Program-made: the position numbers and the translations under genes
In this document: positions 22,480-28,048 of the stretch, piece by piece
Position numbering within the stretch: the stretch's first letter is position 1
Layout: each line of letters begins with the position of its first letter
Source of the DNA: Thermoplasmatales archaeon ex4484_6
Lineage (GTDB): Archaea; Thermoplasmatota; Penumbrarchaeia; Penumbrarchaeales; Penumbrarchaeaceae
Assembly: GCA_002254385.1 (NCBI GenBank)
Contig: NJDO01000026.1
Location: 1 to 28,048 of the forward strand
Reading direction: 5' to 3'
Length of the DNA stretch: 28,048 nucleotides
Notes under the pieces: model-generated
Database searches by the model: none
Seen by the model: the letters and a program-made list of their open reading frames with translations, nothing else
What the model was told of the DNA's origin: nothing

Positions 22480-22848
22480 ATGGTGAACTCTATGGATCCC
22501 ATTCACATATCCAAGGTCCTGACCGATGAATACACCATTAAGATACTCACCGCAGCTTCCAGGAAACCCGTTTCCGCCTATGACCTGTGCAGGATGTACG
22601 ATATACCGGTCCTGAGATGTTTCAATGTTGTCAAGGAGCTGGAATCTCTTGGTCTGCTCAAACTGGAAAAGCAGATCCCCCAGACCAACGGGAACATGAG
22701 AAAGTACTATGGATCATCAATAAAAACCGCAACGATAACCATCGAGAACGGGAAATTGAGGGTGAAACTCGACTGGTTGGGGAGGAAGTCCGGAACCGAG
22801 GAATCCGTTGATCTCACGGAGAATAAACTGGAAATATTAGATCTATGA
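22480..22848 (+). CDS. Winged-helix (ArsR-like) transcriptional regulator
   Basis: The 122-residue protein starts MVNSMDPIHISKVLTDEYTIKILTAASRKPVSAYDLCRMYDIPVLRC, the helix-turn-helix layout of archaeal ArsR-like regulators: DEYTIKIL helix, SAYDL helix, and recognition helix IPVLRCFNVVKELESLGLL. A beta-wing region follows (KLEKQIPQTNGNMRKYYGSSIKTATITIENGKLRVKL). The last 25 residues are polar. No metal-binding Cys cluster or ligand domain is seen. ATG 22480 is chosen by promoter spacing; ATG 22492 is an alternative. Its stop overlaps that of the convergent PhoU-like gene by 6 nt. The target is unknown. Confidence 0.85.
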   Translation: MVNSMDPIHISKVLTDEYTIKILTAASRKPVSAYDLCRMYDIPVLRCFNVVKELESLGLLKLEKQIPQTNGNMRKYYGSSIKTATITIENGKLRVKLDWLGRKSGTEESVDLTENKLEILDL

Positions 22849-24078
22849 TCCCGCGCCAAACCCGGAATTGATGATGTAGAGCACTTTACTTGCAATTATA
22901 TTTGCCATATCGCTCAATCTGGCTGCGGAACGGTTCATACCGAACAGCAGTTCTATCGAACCTATGCACTCCTTCCTTGCAAGAAGGGATATGTCCGTCC
23001 TCTTCCTGTTCCTTTCCGAGAGGGATTCGATCTTCTGTGCAAGGGATGATACGGACCTGTCCTGCATCGACGACCTGCTCTCCTTCTCCTTCCTGTGCTC
23101 CCGCATGATGGCAAGGGATGTCCTTCTGGCCTCTTCCCTGTCGGCGGATGCGATCGAGCAAGCCTTGACGAGCTCATCGAGAGCGTTGCCTATGGAGGAC
23201 CTCCATATCGCTATCAGCTCCTCGTAGAGTATTGAGAGCACGTCATCCTTACCACCATCATCAAGGAGCTCCAGGGCCTGGAGCGAGGAGTTCACGAGGT
23301 ACTCTATCTCGTCATGGGCCCTCTCGCAGGACTGCGATACCAGGAAATAGCCTGCTTCCTCCGTGGCCGGAAGGTCCCACAGGACATTGAGGGCATCCGT
23401 GTATATCCTGTCCATGTTCATCTCGGACATGTGCACGCTGTATGCGATCTCCTCCAGCTTCGCCCCCGCTTCGGAGAGTGACAATTCAAGGAGATTCCCG
23501 ATGAATTCCCGGAGAAGCCCGATGGCGGACATCAGAACGGCGATCGATCTGTTCATTATCTGCCGATTTGTGTACCTGGAGAAGACGAATGTGCACCTGT
23601 ACGCCCCCGTGACCATCGAATAGGAATATCCCAGCTCCGATGAAAGGAGCTCCAGGTCGTCCCGCAGGCATCTTTCCAGCTTCCTGTCCTCCGGTCTGGG
23701 GACATCCACATGAACGTAGCGGTCCGCGAGCGAGAGGGAAACAAGGGTCTCCCTCAGCTCCTCCAGTCTGGAAGGGTCATCGGGATCCGCCTCGACCCTT
23801 CCCCTGGAATACCACGGAAGCGTGTCCGTGTCGAGCTCCCTGATGGTGTAGCTCTCCTGATGGAGCTCCTCCTGATCCATATCGGCGCGGTAGACCACGA
23901 ACGCCCTCCGGTTCACCGGGTGGAATATAACCGAATCGGAATTCCAGTCGAAGGTCCTTCTGTATATGATCGGAATGTTCATGGTGGAGCCCTGCACTCC
24001 CTTGAGATATACAACCCTCTCCTTGAGAGCTTCCCTCGTATCGGGTTTGACCGGCTGCTTTCCCCTTCTCTTTTTCAT
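22843..24078 (-). CDS. PhoU-like protein with N-terminal AbrB-like region
   Basis: The 411-residue protein fits the archaeal layout of a SpoVT/AbrB-like N-terminal region followed by PhoU helical bundles. The N-terminal part (VVYLKGVQGSTMNIPIIYRRTFDWNSDSVIFHP near 22-55) has the short beta-strand pattern of AbrB. From about 190 onward it is all-helical with PhoU-like spacing: EFIGNLLELSLSEAGAKLEEIAYSVHMSEMNMDRIYTDALNVL, then RAHDEIEYLVNSSLQALELL, and a C-terminal bundle ending in ARKECIGSIELLFGMNRSAARLSDMANIIAS. PhoU proteins modulate phosphate uptake or act as phosphate-responsive regulators. No pst or pit transporter is in the window, so the role is inferred from fold only. ATG 24078 has GGGGG about 6 nt upstream. 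Confidence 0.72.
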   Translation of the reverse strand: MKKRRGKQPVKPDTREALKERVVYLKGVQGSTMNIPIIYRRTFDWNSDSVIFHPVNRRAFVVYRADMDQEELHQESYTIRELDTDTLPWYSRGRVEADPDDPSRLEELRETLVSLSLADRYVHVDVPRPEDRKLERCLRDDLELLSSELGYSYSMVTGAYRCTFVFSRYTNRQIMNRSIAVLMSAIGLLREFIGNLLELSLSEAGAKLEEIAYSVHMSEMNMDRIYTDALNVLWDLPATEEAGYFLVSQSCERAHDEIEYLVNSSLQALELLDDGGKDDVLSILYEELIAIWRSSIGNALDELVKACSIASADREEARRTSLAIMREHRKEKESRSSMQDRSVSSLAQKIESLSERNRKRTDISLLARKECIGSIELLFGMNRSAARLSDMANIIASKVLYIINSGFGAGS

Positions 24079-24103
24079 GATGACCCCCGTTCAAGAATTG
24101 ATA

Positions 24104-24118
24104 CATTATAGATAAAAA
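24104..24118 (-). promoter_or_regulatory. TATA box of the PhoU-like gene
   Basis: The minus strand reads TTTTTATCTATAATG, centred about 32 nt before ATG 24078. The 189-nt gap up to the next gene (24079-24267) otherwise shows no ORF or clear repeat. Confidence 0.45.
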
Positions 24119-24267
24119 TATCCACAAAACGGACAAGTAACGGGAGAGCATTCTCACGTAACCGGACAGACGATCCCCCTTCTCGATTAGAATATGGAGG
24201 CAGCAGCGAACGGCCCGTTACCCCTGCAGGAGCGGGAGCGTGGAACCTTCAATTGTCGGAGATGATC

Positions 24268-27200
24268 CTATTCCTCTGAGAGGGCTTTCTCCCCTCTTCT
24301 TGACCTGGCGAGTCCGATGATGACCACGAGCATCACCAGCAGGCATAAGGAGAGGATCGCTACAAGGATCCAGAGAGAGCTCCCGTCCACGCTGCCTTCC
24401 GGTTCCTTCCAGTGTATCGAACCCGAAAGGTCCGGGGCAAGGACAGGCCCGCCTTCCCTGTCTGAGAAATGATAGGGATATGTCATATCATCCTTGAACT
24501 TCCCCGAATCGATCGTGGCCGAGTAATCTCCCGGATGTGACGGATCCTCCGACAGAGGGAAGGACCCGACCCCTTCTATCATAATGAACACCGATTGACC
24601 CGGAGAGCCCCTGCATGAAACCTCCCAGCTTCCGTCCCCGGAGATCGTTACCGAGGCGGACTGAAGTGTCCAGTTCTCCGTCCCGCCACCGGATCCTCCA
24701 TCCTCTATGTAGATCATCAGGGTGGCAATATCCAGACCGCCCCATGGGTCCTCTACCCTGATGTTCACGCTGCTTATCGTATGGTTCGTTCCTTCCGGGA
24801 AGAGCACGATGAGCTCGCCGTTCTGTATCGAAACGTATTCGCTGTCCGTGCTGAACATGAGTTCGGAATCGTCAATATCCGATACCATATCGGAGATATT
24901 GAATCTGGTAATCTCTCCCCTCTTGACCGTAATGTTCCAGTCTGCGGGAACATCGAACACGGGTGGATCGTTCACGGGCTTCACGAGGACCGAGAGTGTT
25001 GCGTTGACCTCATCGATCGTGTCGTTCAGGAACAGCCTGATTACCGCTTCGCCGTTCCAGTTCTCGAGCGGGGAGATTGTCAGATTCCAGGTGGAGCCGT
25101 CCATCGCGCAGGAGAGGTTCGCATCCGATTCATAGGTCCATGTCAGCGGATCACCGTCCGCATCGAACATGAACCGCGACAGATTGATCCAGGTGGTCGT
25201 GTCCTCATCCATTGTGAAGTTGTCGGGAAGGTCCCCCATCTCGGGAGCGTCCTGAACGGGGTCAACGATGAACGTTATGATGCCGTCTGTGAAATTTCCC
25301 ATGGAATCGGTCGCCCTGAACGTCACGTTCCCCTCCCCCGTCCAGTTGACAAGGGTATTGGTGACCTCGTCCGTTGCAGCCGTCAGGTTGTCATCTCCGT
25401 ACAGAACGTCATACGAGACCGGGTCCAGGTCGGAGAAGAACCGGGAGAGATTCAGTGAATACACGGTATCCTCATCAAAATGGATGGGGGATGGTGATGA
25501 AAAGACGGGCCTATGGTCTATTATCACATCGATAAGGGTGTAGCTTGTGAGGTTGACCATGCCCTGATGGGATCCGCTGTCGGTTCTCAGAGTGCAGTTC
25601 AGCAGGGCGGCATACGGGTCCACGATGTACATGCCATCCGTCCAGTTGTGGAAATAGTGGATCGGCGGTCCCTCGATGAGAGGGGAGACTCCGCCGTATG
25701 TTCCGCAGTACCAGGGGGAGGACGATTCATCCCGGATGTCCATGTCGAAGGTTTCCCTCTCCCCGATCTCGTTGGATACGGCACCCCTGAGATAGCTCGA
25801 CCAGAAGAGATCCCCGTGATGCACGGGCCCCATGACCTCCATATCGATCCTGCTCATGTTCATTGAGCAGTTGACAGCTCTCACCGTGACGTTCACATGA
25901 TATCCTGAAATATCAAGGTCCGTTCCGGTGATGTTCTCCGCGGTGCAGTTCTCCACAACCGCGGTCTCGTGATAGGATGGATCCTCCACACCGAAGTTCA
26001 GACCCTCGATGCCGTATCCCGAACGGCAGTCCACCACGCCGTTTCCCATCAGGATGTTCTCACCGTTCGTATTGACGTCTATCCCGGACCTGAAACCGGA
26101 TACCCGATTGTTCGATACGATCACTGTGGTCTCGAAGACCTTGAAGATGGCACCACTGACAACGATACCCCCGCCGTAGGTTTCCCGGATGCTCTTGGAT
26201 ACGGTGTTGCCTTCTACAGCAACATCAGCGCATGTTCTGATATTTATTCCATACTCGGGATTCTCGATGACATTTCCGATGACCCGGACGTGTGTGGAAT
26301 TGTCAATTCTCATTCCCATGGAGCCCCCCTCCGATATCATGTTGCCTTGAACGATTATCCCCTCACCGTTCGCGGCATTTATGGAGATGACGTTGCCTCG
26401 GTAGGGAAACGGGCCGTAGAAGGTATTCTTCCATATAGTGAGGTCACTGAATTCGTAACATGAGAACATCTTCTCGGAATAGTACTCACCGTCGAAGCTG
26501 TAGATCCTGTTCCGGGAGATGTTCGCCCTGACGGCCGAACTCAGGATGATCCCGCGCTCCCTGTTGGATCTGTAGAACGTGTTCCGGGTAAGATTGAGGT
26601 CAATGATGGTGCCCGGTGAGGATATGAAGGGATTATATGTGTCATATCCGGTATGTCTGCTGAATTTGCACCCGTCCACGGTTACGTTGGATATCCCGGG
26701 GTCGTCATCGGTGGTGTTGAGCAGGATGTCCTCGTACCCGCTGTCCCTGAAGGTCGAATCGATTACCCTGCATCCATCCGAAATCGGCCAGTCTCCCTGT
26801 CCCATCTCCACGCCGTAGTAGGTGGAATCGGAGAAGGTGCAGTGATCGATCAATGTTCTCCTTCCGTTCTCCCTGATCCCCACATTGTTATCGGTGAAGT
26901 CCGTGTATTCCACGACCACATCCTCGGGGAGGGTATTCTGGAAATTCGAAAAGAATATCCCAGCCCCGGAACAGTTGTTGAACAGCGAATGGCTCACGCT
27001 CACATCCGAGCCGAAATATATCCACAATCCGTTCGCGGCGTACTTTATGTTCGTATGGTTGACCGCACCCGAGGATCCCGTCTGATACTGTATTCCAACC
27101 CAGGCCCCGGGAAGAGGTGTGGCTGCGTCTGTCATGATGGTTACCGGATCGGATTGGCTCCCCTCGAGATACAGCTCTCCTCTCACATCGATCGCATAGA

Positions 27201-27432
27201 TTCCCATGTTCGACACCCTGATCGTCGAACCGGCCTCGAATGTGACGCGAGCGCCGGACCGGATGGTCAGGTGATAGGTCATGTCGTATTCACCCTTCGG
27301 ATAGACGGTATCCGTTGTGATCACGAATGGCAGGGTGATCCTGGTGGGAGCTGCGGACACAGGCGCGGCTATCTGGAAAAATGTTCCAAGAAGCATAAGG
27401 ACCGCAATACCCGCAAGTATCTTGAATCTCAT
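24268..27432 (-). CDS. Large secreted surface protein: parallel beta-helix plus cadherin-like repeats, C-terminal anchor
   Basis: The 1054-residue protein has a signal peptide at 1-27 (RFKILAGIAVLMLLGTFFQ, cleavage near VSA-AP). About 60-600 is a right-handed parallel beta-helix of NosD/pectate-lyase type, seen as repeating short turns such as NCSGAGIFFSN, DNNVGIRENG, HVRVIGNVIENPEYGIN and DVAVEGNTVSKS. Three cadherin/Ig-like modules follow, starting HRPVFSSPS, QDAPEMGDLP and NDPPVFDVP, the first two with DEDT and NLSRFF/FM motifs. A single helix near 1018-1040 (LWILVAILSLCLLVMLVVIIGLA) and a short basic/acidic tail anchor it. Dozens of NxS/T sequons suggest N-glycosylation. The role is adhesion, S-layer association or polysaccharide binding; no catalytic residues are identified. 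ATG 27432 has AAGGTGG 6 nt upstream. Confidence 0.87.
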   Translation of the reverse strand: MRFKILAGIAVLMLLGTFFQIAAPVSAAPTRITLPFVITTDTVYPKGEYDMTYHLTIRSGARVTFEAGSTIRVSNMGIYAIDVRGELYLEGSQSDPVTIMTDAATPLPGAWVGIQYQTGSSGAVNHTNIKYAANGLWIYFGSDVSVSHSLFNNCSGAGIFFSNFQNTLPEDVVVEYTDFTDNNVGIRENGRRTLIDHCTFSDSTYYGVEMGQGDWPISDGCRVIDSTFRDSGYEDILLNTTDDDPGISNVTVDGCKFSRHTGYDTYNPFISSPGTIIDLNLTRNTFYRSNRERGIILSSAVRANISRNRIYSFDGEYYSEKMFSCYEFSDLTIWKNTFYGPFPYRGNVISINAANGEGIIVQGNMISEGGSMGMRIDNSTHVRVIGNVIENPEYGINIRTCADVAVEGNTVSKSIRETYGGGIVVSGAIFKVFETTVIVSNNRVSGFRSGIDVNTNGENILMGNGVVDCRSGYGIEGLNFGVEDPSYHETAVVENCTAENITGTDLDISGYHVNVTVRAVNCSMNMSRIDMEVMGPVHHGDLFWSSYLRGAVSNEIGERETFDMDIRDESSSPWYCGTYGGVSPLIEGPPIHYFHNWTDGMYIVDPYAALLNCTLRTDSGSHQGMVNLTSYTLIDVIIDHRPVFSSPSPIHFDEDTVYSLNLSRFFSDLDPVSYDVLYGDDNLTAATDEVTNTLVNWTGEGNVTFRATDSMGNFTDGIITFIVDPVQDAPEMGDLPDNFTMDEDTTTWINLSRFMFDADGDPLTWTYESDANLSCAMDGSTWNLTISPLENWNGEAVIRLFLNDTIDEVNATLSVLVKPVNDPPVFDVPADWNITVKRGEITRFNISDMVSDIDDSELMFSTDSEYVSIQNGELIVLFPEGTNHTISSVNIRVEDPWGGLDIATLMIYIEDGGSGGGTENWTLQSASVTISGDGSWEVSCRGSPGQSVFIMIEGVGSFPLSEDPSHPGDYSATIDSGKFKDDMTYPYHFSDREGGPVLAPDLSGSIHWKEPEGSVDGSSLWILVAILSLCLLVMLVVIIGLARSRRGEKALSEE

Positions 27433-27575
27433 GAATTCCACCTTCACAATTCCCCCGATCGAAATTCGATAAGGACCGGAAACCATTAATCTGAAACAGG
27501 ATAAAACTTTCTGAACATCAAAATGCATGGCTGCCCCTTCCCGATTATTGAAAGGAAACAACCTCATCCGGCAAT

Positions 27576-27587
27576 GTTTAAATACAT
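27576..27587 (+). promoter_or_regulatory. TATA box of the L40e gene
   Basis: GTTTAAATACAT lies about 40 nt before ATG 27621, predicting a transcript start near 27607 and a leader of about 14 nt with GGGTGAT at 27611-27617. Confidence 0.5.
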
Positions 27588-27620
27588 TGACGCTCTAGGC
27601 CGCCTGCTTCGGGTGATAAC

Positions 27621-27788
27621 ATGGGAAAGAGTCTCGATCCAGCGATCAGGGAGATCGTTGAAAACAGGCGTCTGGCAAAGAGGATCTGCATGAGATGCTA
27701 CGCCAGGAATCCTATAAAGGCCAAACAGTGCCGCAGATGCGGATACAAGGGACTCAGGATCAAGGCCAGGGAATCCAGAGGCGGATGA
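27621..27788 (+). CDS. rpl40e: Large ribosomal subunit protein L40e
   Basis: The 55-residue protein runs MGKSLDPAIREIVENRRLAK, then a four-Cys zinc motif CMRC (23-26) and CRRC (37-40), and ends basic (YKGLRIKARESRGG). This matches archaeal L40e in length and pattern; the eukaryotic version is the tail of ubiquitin-L40 fusions. There is no ubiquitin-like domain upstream. A GGTGAT-type Shine-Dalgarno sits 3 nt before the ATG, and a TATA box lies upstream. It is divergent from the surface-protein gene. Confidence is high despite the small size. Confidence 0.95.
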   Translation: MGKSLDPAIREIVENRRLAKRICMRCYARNPIKAKQCRRCGYKGLRIKARESRGG

Positions 27789-27852
27789 TCCCCCTCTTTG
27801 AGCTCTTTCCGTTCCAGATACACTTTTTACCTCGAAATCCAATCAAGTATTG

Positions 27853-28048
27853 ATGGGTGTAGGATATCTCTGCTCCAGATCGGAACTCTTCCGTGCACTG
27901 GAGCTCGACAGGTCATCAAGGCCCCTGTTCATCGGGGCGCCACGGGAGTTCATGACCTGGTTCGACAAGGTACTCCCCATGAAAACCAGGGTGCTCTCTT
28001 CTATCGGAAAGGATGCAAAGAACATCAGGACAGACCTTGTCGTACTCT
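27853..28048 (+). CDS. Unrecognised protein, 5' part only (runs off window)
   Basis: An ATG at 27853 opens a frame with no stop through the window end (65 codons). The visible protein begins MGVGYLCSRSELFRALELDR, then PLFIGAPREFMTWFDKVLPMKT and a basic stretch RVLSSIGKDAKNIRTDLVVL. It contains no membrane segment or recognisable motif. It starts 64 nt after the L40e stop, so it may be co-transcribed with it or use a weak T-rich element just upstream (ACACTTTTTACC). Codon use looks like that of the neighbouring genes. Confidence 0.6.
   Translation, partial: MGVGYLCSRSELFRALELDRSSRPLFIGAPREFMTWFDKVLPMKTRVLSSIGKDAKNIRTDLVVL

Noticed and set aside
1..28048. tRNA, rRNA, CRISPR, insertion sequence or phage-derived elements
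   Set aside because: No cloverleaf/T-loop pattern, repeat-spacer array, transposase motif or integration signature was seen on either strand by reading.

Overview
The window is a gene-dense, moderately GC-rich archaeal chromosome segment. The archaeal identity rests on PriS primase, a Gins51-type GINS protein, Tsr3, ribosomal protein L40e, an archaeal-type valyl-tRNA synthetase, TATA-box promoters about 25-29 nt upstream of several start codons (leaderless style), and Mbh-type energy conservation. The lineage is probably euryarchaeal. A Thermoplasmatota-like anaerobe is my guess from the GINS type and the secreted-protein style, not something the sequence proves.

Layout. (1) 1-545, minus: the 5' part of a multi-pass membrane protein cut by the window edge. 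(2) 626-4448, minus: a group 3b-type soluble NAD(P)-linked [NiFe]-hydrogenase operon in the order known from Pyrococcus (hydB-hydG-hydD-hydA). hydB and hydG are fused into one gene, and the large subunit HydA stops before its C-terminal nickel-ligand motif. (3) 4740-8503: an information-processing block (priS, then GINS and tsr3 overlapping), interrupted on the minus strand by a secreted or membrane-anchored protein. (4) 8513-9403, minus: a signal-peptide/TM protein with a C-terminal zinc ribbon. (5) 9542-12256: valS with unusual class I signature motifs, followed by a terminator hairpin. (6) 12485-20972: a 13-gene, tightly overlapping mbh operon for a membrane-bound ferredoxin-dependent hydrogenase with an Mrp-type antiporter module (mbhA-H, J-N, with mbhI apparently fused to mbhH). 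(7) 21076-22029, minus: a DUF362 iron-sulfur protein. (8) 22030-22479: a 450-bp intergenic region holding a compact nest of perfect inverted repeats that looks like an undescribed structured RNA. (9) 22480-24078: a small winged-helix regulator and a convergent PhoU-like protein. (10) 24268-27432, minus: a 1054-residue secreted beta-helix/cadherin-like surface protein. (11) 27621-28048: ribosomal protein L40e (55 residues) and the start of an unrecognised gene.

How the genes fit together. The Mbh complex should oxidise reduced ferredoxin, make H2 and pump ions; all four [NiFe] ligand cysteines are visible in MbhL. The group 3b complex would normally exchange electrons between H2 and NADPH, but its large subunit here lacks the second CxxC, so it may be dead, mis-assembled or repurposed as a non-hydrogenase electron-transfer complex. 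The promoters of the two hydrogenase operons share a short GAACnCCGG element, which in the mbh promoter is part of a perfect 14-bp palindrome at the predicted transcription start.

The best candidates for new biology are the structured RNA at about 22076-22283, the L2-less HydA with its HydB-HydG fusion partner, and the non-AUG, translationally coupled start of mbhJ. I found no CRISPR array, insertion sequence, tRNA or rRNA.
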